32,500 nt of DNA, from positions 1 through 32,500 of the forward strand of contig PABA01000165.1 in the NCBI GenBank assembly GCA_002699025.1, given 5' to 3'. The notes beneath the pieces are model-generated. The model did no database searches, was not told where the DNA came from, and worked only from the letters and a program-made list of their open reading frames with translations. Numbering within the stretch: position 1 is the first letter of the stretch; every line of letters starts with the position of its first letter. The translations under genes and the position numbers were made by a program. Of the stretch, positions 7,295 through 15,781 are shown piece by piece. This DNA comes from Sandaracinus sp. (GTDB lineage Bacteria > Myxococcota_A > Polyangia > Polyangiales > Houyiibacteriaceae).

Positions 7295-9217
7295 TCATCG
7301 GTGCGTGGGGCGCCGCCGGAGGAGCCGCTGCGCCCGCGCCGCCGCGAAGCCCACACCGGAGCGCGCGAAGATGTAGGCGAGCTTCAGCTTGCTCGTCCGC
7401 CGCACCACCAGCTCGTCCCGCAGGAAGAGGTCCCGCGTCAGCGTCCGCTGCCGCTTCCCGCTCGAGGTCTTGGGCACGGTCCCCGGCGGCACGAGCACCA
7501 CCTCGTCGACGCGCAGCCCGCACTCCTCCTGCACCCGCCCGGCGATCGCCTCGGCGACCGCGGCCCGGGCGTCCTCCTCCTCGAGCTTCGTCTCGCAGAC
7601 CAGCACCAGCAGATCCTGCTGCTGGTCCTCGTCGTAGACCCCGAAGGCCACGCAGCAGCCCTTCCGCGCCCCCTCCACGCGCTCGGCCACGGCCTCCACG
7701 TCTTCCGCGTGGTAGTTCCGCCCGCGCACGATGATCAGGTCCTTCACGCGCCCGGCCACGTAGAGCTGGTCCTCCACGAAGTAGCCGAGGTCGCCGGTCC
7801 AGAGCGTCTCCCCGCGGAGCACCTCCCCGGTCGCCTCCGGCGCGTCCAGGTAGCCGCGCATCACCGAGGGCCCTTGCACCACCACGTGCCCCACCTGCCG
7901 GTCCGGCAGCGGCCGCCCCTCGGCGTCCACCACGTAGACCCGATGCCCGGGCACGGCGGCGCCGCAGCCCACGAGCACGGTCGAGCCCGGCCCCTCCGCC
8001 GGGATGGCGTGGCCGCGGGCGAGCGCCTCCCGATCGACCCGGTCGTGCTTCACGGGGCGCCCGAGCGGCGGGAAGGTGGCCGCGAGGCTGGTCTCCGCGA
8101 GCCCGTAGACCGGGAAGAAGGTCGTGTCCCGGAAGCCCGCCGGCGCGAAGCGCTCCTCGAAGGCGCGGAGCGTCTCCCAGCTCACGGGCTCGGCGCCGTT
8201 CAGGGCCACGCGCCAGCTCGAGAGGTCGAGCCCCTCGAGATCGCGCACGCGCTTGAGGCAGCGCGCGTAGCCGAAGTTCGGCGCCGGCGAGAGCGTGCCC
8301 CGGTAGTCGCCGATGGCCTTCAGCCAGCGCCGCGGGTTCAGCAGGAAGGCGCTCGGCGACATGATGACGAGCGGGAGCTTCCAGTAGGCGGCGAAGAGCA
8401 GCACGCCGATGAGGCCCATGTCGTGATAGAGGGGCAGCCAGCTCACGACCACGTCGTCGCCGCCCACGCCGAGGGCCTGGCCGATGGCCTGGATGTTCGC
8501 GCAGAGCGCCCGGTGCGTGAGCACGACGCCCTTCGGGTGGCCGGTCGAGCCCGAGGTGTACTGGATGAAGGCCGGCTCGCTCGGCTTGGCGCGGGTCGGC
8601 ACCTCGGCCGTCGCGCCCTCGGCGAGGAGCCCCTCGGTGGACCAGAGGGGGCGCTCCACCGTCGCGAGCTCGCCGATCAGGAGGCGGAGCTTGCGGGTCG
8701 TGATCACCGCCTTCACGCCGGCGTGGTCGGCGATGCGGCGGTTCTTCGCGAGGGCGATCTCCGCGCGCTCGAGCATGGAGGGCGGGTAGGTCGGCACGGG
8801 CGTCGCGCGGAGGAGCGTGAGCGCGAAGAAGCTCAGCACGAACTCCCAGCCCGTCGGCAGCACCAGCAGCACCCGGTCGCCCTGGCCGACGCCGCGGGCG
8901 GCGAGGCGGCCGGCGAGCCGCTGCGCCTCGGCGGCGAGCTCGGCCCAGCTCCGGTGCTCGGGCGCCTCGCTCTCGCGCTCCGGGAGGAGCGTCATGCCCG
9001 TCTCGTCGCCGCGCTTGAGCGCGTGGAAGAAGGCGTGCGTGAGCGTCGGGTAGATCGGCTCGAGGGGCAGCCCCGGCGGGGGCACGCTGCCCGGGCGCCG
9101 GTGCCGCGCGAGGGCCTCGAGGGCGAGCTCCGGCATGGAGACGCGGAACTCGCGCGAGGAGAGCGGATCGTCGTCCTCGGGCGGGCCGAGGTCGAGCTCG
9201 AGGCTCTTGTCGATCAC
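7295..9217 (-). CDS. Fatty acyl-AMP ligase (FAAL)
   Basis: The product is 640 residues. It has the AMP-binding P-loop YTSGSTGHPKG at residues 220-230, the SWLPLYHDMGLIG motif at 259-271 typical of FadD32-like FAALs, the TPVPTYPP segment near 139, and a C-terminal domain with GRVKDLIIVRGRNYHAEDVE and PKTSSGKRQR. FAALs activate a fatty acid as acyl-AMP and load it on an acyl carrier protein rather than on CoA. The natural acceptor is the ACP encoded two genes upstream. The GTG start overlaps the carboxyltransferase stop by 4 bases (GTGA), so the three genes are translationally coupled. Telling a FAAL from a CoA ligase rests on these motifs and on the ACP; the insertion loop was not aligned. Confidence 0.93.
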   Translation of the reverse strand: MIDKSLELDLGPPEDDDPLSSREFRVSMPELALEALARHRRPGSVPPPGLPLEPIYPTLTHAFFHALKRGDETGMTLLPERESEAPEHRSWAELAAEAQRLAGRLAARGVGQGDRVLLVLPTGWEFVLSFFALTLLRATPVPTYPPSMLERAEIALAKNRRIADHAGVKAVITTRKLRLLIGELATVERPLWSTEGLLAEGATAEVPTRAKPSEPAFIQYTSGSTGHPKGVVLTHRALCANIQAIGQALGVGGDDVVVSWLPLYHDMGLIGVLLFAAYWKLPLVIMSPSAFLLNPRRWLKAIGDYRGTLSPAPNFGYARCLKRVRDLEGLDLSSWRVALNGAEPVSWETLRAFEERFAPAGFRDTTFFPVYGLAETSLAATFPPLGRPVKHDRVDREALARGHAIPAEGPGSTVLVGCGAAVPGHRVYVVDAEGRPLPDRQVGHVVVQGPSVMRGYLDAPEATGEVLRGETLWTGDLGYFVEDQLYVAGRVKDLIIVRGRNYHAEDVEAVAERVEGARKGCCVAFGVYDEDQQQDLLVLVCETKLEEEDARAAVAEAIAGRVQEECGLRVDEVVLVPPGTVPKTSSGKRQRTLTRDLFLRDELVVRRTSKLKLAYIFARSGVGFAAARAQRLLRRRPTHR

Positions 9218-10791
9218 GGCTCCCCCTCGAGCGCGACCAGCGCCTCGCAGAGGCTCGCGCGGAGCGCCTCGGGCGGGACCACGCGGTCGACGTAGCCCTC
9301 GTGGGCGGCGGCCCAGACGTCGCCGTGGAGCGCGAGCCAGCGCGCCCGGAAGCGCTCCCGCTCGGCGTCGTGGACGGCCCGCTCGGCGTCGCCCGCGTCC
9401 TCCCCGAGCGGCGGCATCGCGAGGCGCTCGGCGGCGTCGACCCCCATGGGCGCGACCTGCGCCGTCGGCAGCGCGAGCCGGTAGTCGGCGGCGTAGCTCA
9501 GCACGTTGGCGCCGCCGTAGCTCTTGCGGAGGAGCACGGCCAGCCGGGGGCTCCGGCAGCGCCCGTAGGCGTCGAGGAGCTCGGCGCCGAAGGGGAGGAT
9601 GCCGCCCTGCTCCTGCTCCTTGCCGGGCCAGTAGCCGGGCACGTCGCAGAGGGTGACGAGGGGCAGGCCGCGCTTGGAGGCGAGGCGCACGAAGGCGCTC
9701 CCCTTCCGCGAGGCGTCGACGTCGAGGCAGCCGGCGCGGTGCTGGGGCTGGCTCGCGAGGAAGGCGACGGCGCGGCCCCCGAGGCGACCGAAGGCCGTGA
9801 GGAGGTTCCGCGCGAAGGGGGCGCCGAGCTCGAGGAGCGTGCCCCGATCGGTGAGGGCCTCGAGCACCTTGCGGGCGTCGTAGCCGCGGCGCGGGTCCGT
9901 GGGGACGATGGCGCCGACCTCGGGGGTGGGGCGCCCGGGGGCGTCGCCCGTGTCGACGCGCGCGTCGGTCAGGAGCGCCAGCGCGCGGCGGAGCCAGGCG
10001 ACGCCGGCGGCCTCGTCCTCGAGCACGGCGTGGCAGGCGCCGGTCGTCGAGGCGTGCATGGCCGGGCCGCCGAGCTCCTCGAGGCCGACCTCCTGGCCGG
10101 TCATGACGCGCGTGAGCTTGGCGCCGGTGATGAAGAGGAAGCTCTGCCCCTCGACCATGCCGACCAGATCCGTGAGCGCCGCCTGGTAGGCCGCGGCGCC
10201 GACGCCGAGGCCGCAGACGAGCGTGAGCTGGAGGCCACGGGCCCGGAGGCGGATCGTGCGATCGATGACCTCGCCGTAGGCGTCGACGGCGAAGGTGCCC
10301 TCGTCCACGCGGACCCCGTCGCAGTCCACGAGCGAGAGGACCGGGAGGTCGCGGGCGAGGGCGGCGTCGAGGAGGCGGACGAGCTTGCGGCTGGCCGCGT
10401 GGCCGAGGGCGCCGCGGAGCACGGTCGGGTCGTGGGCGTAGACGGCGACGGGGCGACCTGCGACGCGCGCGAAGCCGGCGCGGAGGCCGTCGCCGGGCGG
10501 GCGGTTCGAGGCGAGGACGTCGCTCTGGGCGGCGAAGCGATGCTTCACGTGGCGCGCGAGCTCGACGAAGCTGCCCGGGTCGACGAGGGCCTCGATGCGT
10601 CCGATGGCCGTGCCGCGGCCGAGGCGGGCCTGCCGCGCCTGGCGCGCGCGCCCGCCGCCCTCTTCGACGCGCCGCTCCTCCTCCTCGAGGCGCGCGCGCC
10701 AGGGCTCGGTGCCGGCTTCGCGGCCTCCCTCGCGGCCGCGCTCTTCGCCGCCCCCCTCCTCGCCCCCCCCTTTCTCGCCCCCTGCGCTCAT
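9214..10791 (-). CDS. Acyl-CoA carboxylase carboxyltransferase (beta) subunit-like protein
   Basis: The product is 525 residues from the ATG at 10791, which overlaps the ACP stop by 4 bases (ATGA). The family (propionyl/methylmalonyl-CoA carboxyltransferase) moves CO2 from carboxybiotin to an acyl-CoA. The N- and C-terminal crotonase-like halves are visible, with GLGVGAAAYQAALTD and FLFITGAKLTRVMTGQEV in the first half, and DVPGYWPGKEQEQGGI, RKSYGGANVLSY and LPTAQVAPMGVDAAERL in the second. The first 70 residues are a low-complexity Glu/Gly/Arg stretch, partly in place of the normal N-terminus. No biotin carboxylase or biotin carrier protein lies in the window, so those partners must come from elsewhere, or the protein may have another activity. 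Its place between ACP and FAAL suggests work on an acyl chain or its extender. Confidence 0.9.
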   Translation of the reverse strand: MSAGGEKGGGEEGGGEERGREGGREAGTEPWRARLEEEERRVEEGGGRARQARQARLGRGTAIGRIEALVDPGSFVELARHVKHRFAAQSDVLASNRPPGDGLRAGFARVAGRPVAVYAHDPTVLRGALGHAASRKLVRLLDAALARDLPVLSLVDCDGVRVDEGTFAVDAYGEVIDRTIRLRARGLQLTLVCGLGVGAAAYQAALTDLVGMVEGQSFLFITGAKLTRVMTGQEVGLEELGGPAMHASTTGACHAVLEDEAAGVAWLRRALALLTDARVDTGDAPGRPTPEVGAIVPTDPRRGYDARKVLEALTDRGTLLELGAPFARNLLTAFGRLGGRAVAFLASQPQHRAGCLDVDASRKGSAFVRLASKRGLPLVTLCDVPGYWPGKEQEQGGILPFGAELLDAYGRCRSPRLAVLLRKSYGGANVLSYAADYRLALPTAQVAPMGVDAAERLAMPPLGEDAGDAERAVHDAERERFRARWLALHGDVWAAAHEGYVDRVVPPEALRASLCEALVALEGEP

Positions 10792-11045
10792 GCCGTCGCG
10801 TCGCCGCCCTTCTTGGCGAGCACGAAGCCGGCGAGCTTGTCGACCGTGTGGAGGTCCCGGTACTCGTCGAGGTCCGCCTCGAAGTCGAAGGCCTTCTGGA
10901 GGAAGTAGACCAGGTCGACGATGTCCAGGCTGTCGAGGCCGAAGGTGCCCCGAAAGGAGGCCTCCGCCGTGACCTTCTCGGGAGGCACGCCGAAGTTCTC
11001 GTTCAGGATGTCGCGCACCGTCTTCAGGACGTCGTCGCGGGTCAA
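10788..11045 (-). CDS. Acyl carrier protein
   Basis: The product is 85 residues. The phosphopantetheine site is Ser39 in FGLDSLDIVDLVYFLQ, with the usual helix 1 (TRDDVLKTVRDILNENF) and an acidic helix II region. The TTG at 11045 is chosen because GGAGG stands 6 bases upstream and the protein then has normal ACP length; the longer frame adds an Arg-rich shadow. It is the first gene of the ACP/carboxyltransferase/FAAL operon and overlaps the next gene by 4 bases. It most likely carries the acyl chain delivered by the FAAL. The 193 bases between it and the barrel gene hold no feature I can support beyond this ribosome binding site. Confidence 0.93.
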   Translation of the reverse strand: MTRDDVLKTVRDILNENFGVPPEKVTAEASFRGTFGLDSLDIVDLVYFLQKAFDFEADLDEYRDLHTVDKLAGFVLAKKGGDATA

Positions 11046-11238
11046 AGCTCTCCTCCGGGTGGCTGGGCGTGCCCGGCGCTCGCCGGACGAGCCCCGAGGG
11101 TAGCGCAAACGCGTCGTTCGGCGGCGGTGGAGGTCGCGAGCGCGCTTCGCCATCGACGGTCGGCCGACCGGTGGCCCGGAGCGCGGCCGCCACGCGTGCT
11201 CCGCCCGCAGACGGTGCACGCGCGCTCTCGCCTGCCGG

Positions 11239-12306
11239 TCAGTACTGCGTGCCGAGCGAGAGCGCGAGCGAGAGGCCGCGGCTCTTCGTGCGCAGCCCGA
11301 GGAGGGCCGTCTCGAGCGCGGCGCCGAGGTACCAGCCTTCGGCGACGCGCAGGTCCGCCGAGAGCGACGCCGTCGTCCAGGAGGCGCCGTTGCCGAGCCC
11401 GCTCGGTGTGCTCGCCCGCGGCGCGCTCCCGAAGCCGAGCGAGTGGGCCCCGGCCAGGCTCAGCCGCGCCCCGACGCGGGGGCTCAGGGTCGCGCCGAGC
11501 GTCGCGTTCCAGAGGAGCCGATCCTCGAAGCCTTCGCCGCGCCATTGGTAGCCGAGGGCCGCGCCGAGGAAGACGCGCTCGAAGGCGGCCCCGATGTTCC
11601 ACATGCCCTGGAGGTGCCACACGCCCGCCCCGCGCCGGAGCCCGCCGACGACCGGGTAGGGCGCCCGGTCGCGCACGACCTCCTGCACCTCGCCGCTCCG
11701 GGCGAGGGGGGCGCGGGCGCTCGCCTGGAGGCTCATGGCCCAGCGGTCGCGGAGCAGCACGCGGGCGCGAAGGCCGAGGCTCGGGTCGCCGGGCGCGAGG
11801 TGGCGCGCGACGTCGCCCGAGCGCGGGTCCTCGAGGTGGAAGGTGCGCAAGAGATCGCTGCGGAAGAAGAGCGCCAGCCCGTCCGCGAGGCCGACGTCCG
11901 CGTAGGCGCCCACGAAGAGCTCGTGGTAGCGCGGCAGCTCGAGGCGGTCGCCGCTCGCGTCGTGGAAGGCGAAGCCGGCGTGCCAGCGCAGCCAAAGCTT
12001 CGCGTAGCCGTGGCCGGGCTCCGGCGTCCACGCGCTGGCCTGCGCGCCGCTCGGTACGCCCAGCGCGAGCAGCGCGAGGAGCGCGGCGGCGCAGGCGGCC
12101 GGGGAGCGCGCTCGTCGGCGCGCAGGCGGCTGCGAGGACGGCCGCCGCGGCGCGGCGCCTGGGTGGAGAGGTGGCCGGCGACCGTGCGTCCGTCGAGCGT
12201 GCGCCAGTCCCCACGGCGTCAGCTCACCGGTGGGCCGTCGAGGCGTCCGTTCACCAGGCGCCCGTTCACCAGGCACCCGTTCACCAGGCACCCGTTCACC
12301 AGGCAC
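11239..12306 (-). CDS. Probable outer-membrane beta-barrel protein, start uncertain
   Basis: The reliable part begins at a signal peptide (AACAAALLALLALGVPSGAQA, about residues 70-90 of this frame). About 265 residues of alternating hydrophobic/polar strands follow, with many aromatic girdle residues, short turns and a C-terminal Tyr (LSLALSLGTQY), as expected for a barrel that inserts through BAM. I do not recognise a named family. No ATG, and no GTG or TTG that I could find, lies between the repeat array and the signal peptide in this frame. The frame used opens at a GTG inside the 15-bp repeat array (alternatives at 12291 and 12276), giving an odd VPGER/APGER leader. The true start may be a non-standard codon, or the N-terminus may really contain the repeat. 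Confidence 0.65.
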   Translation of the reverse strand: MPGERVPGERVPGERAPGERTPRRPTGELTPWGLAHARRTHGRRPPLHPGAAPRRPSSQPPARRRARSPAACAAALLALLALGVPSGAQASAWTPEPGHGYAKLWLRWHAGFAFHDASGDRLELPRYHELFVGAYADVGLADGLALFFRSDLLRTFHLEDPRSGDVARHLAPGDPSLGLRARVLLRDRWAMSLQASARAPLARSGEVQEVVRDRAPYPVVGGLRRGAGVWHLQGMWNIGAAFERVFLGAALGYQWRGEGFEDRLLWNATLGATLSPRVGARLSLAGAHSLGFGSAPRASTPSGLGNGASWTTASLSADLRVAEGWYLGAALETALLGLRTKSRGLSLALSLGTQY

Positions 12307-12360
12307 CCGTTCACCAGGCAGCCGCTCACCAGGCGCCCGTCCACCAGGCGCCGGTTCAGC
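12241..12360 (+). repeat. Tandem array of eight 15-bp units
   Basis: Units of AGGCACCCGTTCACC and variants start every 15 bases from 12241 to 12346; the three central units (12271-12315) are identical. Because 15 is divisible by three, every frame stays open across the array and reads as pentapeptides (VPGER on the minus strand in the barrel frame). It lies upstream of, or at the very N-terminus of, the barrel gene, where copy-number change could alter expression or the leader. Confidence 0.9.
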
Positions 12361-12418
12361 CGCTCGCGGTCGCGCGGGCGACGGTCGCGCGAACGATGGG
12401 CGAGCCTGCGGCAGGCGC

Positions 12419-13228
12419 TCAGGCCTCCCGCTCGCGCCGCCTGGCGGCGGGCTCGCCGACCTCGACCTCCTCGGGCGCGGCCTCGGCTCCGGGACCGTCG
12501 ACCCGGGCGCGCGGGCCCGTGCCGCGTCGGGCCCGCTTCTTCTTCGCGCCCTTCTTCCGCCCCTCCTTCCCGTCCACGTAGCGGTTGAAGGCCGTGTCCG
12601 GGCGCTCCTGCTCCACTTCGCGCGTCGCCCGGTCCAGGCTGTCGGCCGCCTTCTCCAGGAGCAGCGTGATGCCCCGCTCGATGGCGTCCTCGAAGGCCTC
12701 CTCCGCCCGCGACATGGCGCCCTTCCGGCTCTGCCGATCGCGCTCCCGGGCGCGCTTCCGCGCCGCGCGCTCGCGCTTCTTGCGCAGCCGGATCAGCTCG
12801 CGCTGCAGGTCCTCCTCCCGGTCCCGGAAGAAGGTGCGCACGCCGTGCAGCCCGACGAAGATGCCCCAACCGATGGCCGGGAAGTGCGCCCACCAGCCGC
12901 CGCCCATGACCCAGTCGAGGAGCGCCAGGCCGCCGCTGACCACGCCCCAGGTCGCCACGTGACGCCACCAGCCCCGGCGGCGCTTCCGCGTCTTCGCCGC
13001 GACCCGCGCTTCGGCCTCCTCCAGGTCCTTCCGCTGGGCTCGCTCGGCGGCCACGGCGCGGGCCGCGTCGGCGAGGTCCTCGGGCGCGATGCCCACCTCG
13101 GCGGCGACCTCCTCGAGCTCCTCGTGGGTCAGCCCCACGCCGTCTCGCTCCTGCTGCAGCGCGCGCCGCAGGATCGCGCGGATCTCGTCGTCGCCGTATT
13201 CGCTCGAGCTCGCCACGGAAGTGCTCAC
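12419..13228 (-). CDS. 2TM domain-containing membrane protein
   Basis: The product is 269 residues from a GTG at 13228. An N-terminal acidic domain (EYGDDEIRAILRRALQQE, then LTHEELEEVAAEVGI) precedes an Arg/Lys cluster and two membrane helices at about residues 89-108 and 113-133, joined by a Trp/Gly-rich turn; this matches proteins annotated as 2TM domain-containing. The cytosolic C-terminal part is highly charged, with a predicted coiled-coil-like region (REEDLQRELIRLRKKRERAA) and a second helical region ending in a Lys/Arg tail. The function of the family is not known. No Shine-Dalgarno site is visible before the GTG. The gene is divergent from the HerA-like ATPase, with 157 bases between starts. 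Confidence 0.82.
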   Translation of the reverse strand: MSTSVASSSEYGDDEIRAILRRALQQERDGVGLTHEELEEVAAEVGIAPEDLADAARAVAAERAQRKDLEEAEARVAAKTRKRRRGWWRHVATWGVVSGGLALLDWVMGGGWWAHFPAIGWGIFVGLHGVRTFFRDREEDLQRELIRLRKKRERAARKRARERDRQSRKGAMSRAEEAFEDAIERGITLLLEKAADSLDRATREVEQERPDTAFNRYVDGKEGRKKGAKKKRARRGTGPRARVDGPGAEAAPEEVEVGEPAARRREREA

Positions 13229-13385
13229 GGGGAAACGGTCGGCGGAGGGGCCGCGCCGTTGCGTCCGTTGTAGCAAGGAACGCGGCTCGCGGGGGCGCCG
13301 CCGTACCCGCTCGCGCGGCGCTCGGCGCCCGGACCCCCGCGCCGCTCGGCGCCCGCTCCGCGGATTCTCCGGGTATCGTCGGGCC

Positions 13386-15767
13386 GTGAGCATCGAAGGC
13401 CTGCACCTCGGCGCCCGCCGGGACGACGACGCGCCCCTCGTCCTGCCGCCCGCCGCGCTCCTCCGCCACGCCATGGCGCTCGGCGCGTCCGGCTCGGGGA
13501 AGACCGTCTTCTGCAAGGCCGTCGTGGAGGAGGTGCTCCGCGCGGGGGTGCCGGCGCTCTGCGTCGACCCGCAGGGAGACCTCTGCAGCCTGCTCGAGGC
13601 CGGCGATCCGGAGGCGTGGCGCGCGCACGGCGTCGACGAGGAGGCGGCGCGGGCCTTCCTCGAGCGTGTGGACCCGGTCATCTGGACGCCCGCCTCGCAG
13701 AAGGGCGTGCCCCTCTCGGTGGACCCGGTCGATCCGGGGCTCGCGGAGCTCCCGGCCGACGAGCGCCTCCGGGCCCAGAGCCGGACCGCCGCCCGCATCG
13801 TCGGGCTGCTCGGCTGGGACCTCGACGCGGACGAGGGCGCGGGGCTCGCGGCGGTCTTCGACCGGGCCCTCGGGGACCGCATGGCCGCCGGCGTGGCGCC
13901 GCGCTTCGAGGATCTGGACGCGCAGCTCGAGGCCGGCGCCGAGGCCTACGCGCAGCTCGTCGGCAAGGGGAGCATCGAGGCCGCCCGGCGGCGGCTCGCG
14001 CGCCTCGACGTGGGCGCGCGGCGGCTGCTCTTCCACGAGGGGGTGCCGCTCGACGTGCCGCGCATGCTGGGGCTCCACGCCGAGGCGCCGCCGCACAAGA
14101 CGCGGCTGAGCGTGGTCTACCTGAACACGCTCGACGCGCAGGAGGACAAGGACTTCCTGCTCGCGAGCCTGGTGGACCGGCTCTACGCCTGGATGCTCCG
14201 GCACCCCTCGAGCGAGTTGCAGGCGCTCTTCTACGTGGACGAGGTGGCGCCCTTCCTGCCGCCGGTGCGGAAGCCCGCGTGCAAGGAGGGACTGCAGCTG
14301 CTCTTCAAGCAGGCGCGGAAGTACGGCGTGGGCTGCCTGATGGCGACGCAGAACCCGGGCGACGTCGACTACAAGGCGATGGCGCAGTTCGGGACCTGGG
14401 CGCTCGGGCGGGTGACGACGCGGCAGGACCGGCAGAAGCTGCGGCCGACGGTGCAGGGGCTGGCGCCGGACGACGCGGACGCGCTCCTCGACGGGCTGCC
14501 CGGGCAGGCGGCGGGGGAGCTCACGCTGCTCTGTCCGGACCACCTGGAGGCGCCGACGCCGATGCGCGTGCGCTGGCTCTACGGGCGCCACGAGACCTGG
14601 TCCGAGGCGCGGATCGAGGAGGCGGCGGCGGCGTTCCGGGCGCGGGAGATGGAGGCTGCCGGGCTTCGCGGAGAGGCGCTCGGTGGCGCGGCGCAGAGCG
14701 AAGAGGCGCCGGGCGGGGAAGCACCGGGTGGGAAAGCACCGGACGGGGCCGTCGAGCCGGGTGCGGCGCCGGCACGGAGCTCACGGGGCGAGGGCCCGAT
14801 CCCGGGCGCGCACGGCCACGGGGCGGACGGCGAGCCACGCGTCGCCGAGGTCGATGCGGAGTCGGCGTCCGGCGTCGAGGGGGCGGCCCCCATCCCGGCG
14901 GCGGCCCTCTCGGAAGCGGCCGAGGAGCCGGAGCCCGGGTCCGCGTCGCTCGAGACCGCGCCGACCTCCGGCGGTGGGCTCCGCGCGCGCATCGAGGCGC
15001 TCCTCGTCGAGCGGGCCAGCGCCAGCGTGGCCGAGCTGGCCGAAGCGCTCGGGGCGTCGAAGAGCGGGGTCCGCGCGGCGGCGACCGCGGCCGTGAGCGA
15101 GGGCGCGCTCCGGCGCTTCGAAGGGCAGGGCGGGGCGCGCTTCTGGCATCCGGGGAGCGGGGCGCGGCCCGACCTCGGGCTCGAGCGGAAGGTCTTCGCG
15201 CTCGCGCTCGGCGTCTCGCTCGAGGACGCGCAGGCGCACGGTGAGGCCGCCTGCCGGGGCAAGGCCTTCGGGGTGCTCGGCGAGGCGGAGCGCTTCGACC
15301 ACGCCGAGCTCGCCTACCGGCTGCTCTACAAGCTCGACTTCGAGGAGCGCCTGCCGCCGCCCTTGCTCGAGCGCCTCTTCGGGGGCGGCGCGGCCGAGGA
15401 CGAGCACCTCGGGAGCCTCTACTTCCACCCGCAGACGCTCGAGCTGGTGACCTACGCGCCGAGCCGAGGGGTGCGCTTCGGGGCGCCGACCGAGGGGGCC
15501 GCCAGCGCCGTCCGCGACTTCGACGGGCAGGCCGAGATCGTGACCGAGGCGCCCGCCGAGCTCCCGCTGGTCGAGGAGGACCTGCGCGAGCGGCGCCGCC
15601 TCGGCGAGCTCCAGGCGCACTTCGAGGAGCGCTGGGAGGCGCGGCCGACGGCGGTCTCGTTCCTCTTCGTGCCGGTCTGGACGCTCGTCCTGCGGCGCGG
15701 GAAGGGCCAGTCGTTCCGGCGCGTCACGCTCGACGGCCTGGTCGGCCGCCCCCTCCGCTGGCCCTGA
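13386..15767 (+). CDS. HerA/FtsK-like P-loop ATPase with C-terminal helix-turn-helix region
   Basis: The product is 793 residues from a GTG at 13386. The Walker A motif is GASGSGKT at residues 33-40, followed by CVDPQGDL; Walker B is LFYVDEVAPF with Asp285-Glu286; a sensor segment CLMATQNPGDVDYKA and an arginine-rich QDRQKLRP region follow. This order fits the HerA-like (DUF87/DUF853) ATPases that move DNA or protein substrates. After about residue 430 comes a low-complexity Gly/Ala/Pro/Glu linker with repeated APGG units. Next is a small helical module (ASVAELAEALGASKSGVRAA) that looks like a winged helix, and a C-terminal domain of about 200 residues I do not recognise. No NurA-type nuclease lies nearby, so a HerA-NurA repair role is not supported by the context. 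Confidence 0.85.
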   Translation: MSIEGLHLGARRDDDAPLVLPPAALLRHAMALGASGSGKTVFCKAVVEEVLRAGVPALCVDPQGDLCSLLEAGDPEAWRAHGVDEEAARAFLERVDPVIWTPASQKGVPLSVDPVDPGLAELPADERLRAQSRTAARIVGLLGWDLDADEGAGLAAVFDRALGDRMAAGVAPRFEDLDAQLEAGAEAYAQLVGKGSIEAARRRLARLDVGARRLLFHEGVPLDVPRMLGLHAEAPPHKTRLSVVYLNTLDAQEDKDFLLASLVDRLYAWMLRHPSSELQALFYVDEVAPFLPPVRKPACKEGLQLLFKQARKYGVGCLMATQNPGDVDYKAMAQFGTWALGRVTTRQDRQKLRPTVQGLAPDDADALLDGLPGQAAGELTLLCPDHLEAPTPMRVRWLYGRHETWSEARIEEAAAAFRAREMEAAGLRGEALGGAAQSEEAPGGEAPGGKAPDGAVEPGAAPARSSRGEGPIPGAHGHGADGEPRVAEVDAESASGVEGAAPIPAAALSEAAEEPEPGSASLETAPTSGGGLRARIEALLVERASASVAELAEALGASKSGVRAAATAAVSEGALRRFEGQGGARFWHPGSGARPDLGLERKVFALALGVSLEDAQAHGEAACRGKAFGVLGEAERFDHAELAYRLLYKLDFEERLPPPLLERLFGGGAAEDEHLGSLYFHPQTLELVTYAPSRGVRFGAPTEGAASAVRDFDGQAEIVTEAPAELPLVEEDLRERRRLGELQAHFEERWEARPTAVSFLFVPVWTLVLRRGKGQSFRRVTLDGLVGRPLRWP

Positions 15768-15781
15768 GCGCGGCCCCGCCA

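Noticed and set aside
11046-11219. Longer N-terminus of the acyl carrier protein
   Set aside because: It adds an Arg-rich stretch of about 58 residues with no ACP features; the TTG at 11045 has a strong ribosome site.
1728-15767. Very long open frames opposite or shifted to real genes (for example 2663-4453 plus, 4203-7376 plus, 4183-6984 minus, 12219-14591 minus)
   Set aside because: Their translations are Arg/Ala/Pro/Gly- or Glu/Val-rich with no family features. They arise because high GC leaves few stop codons.
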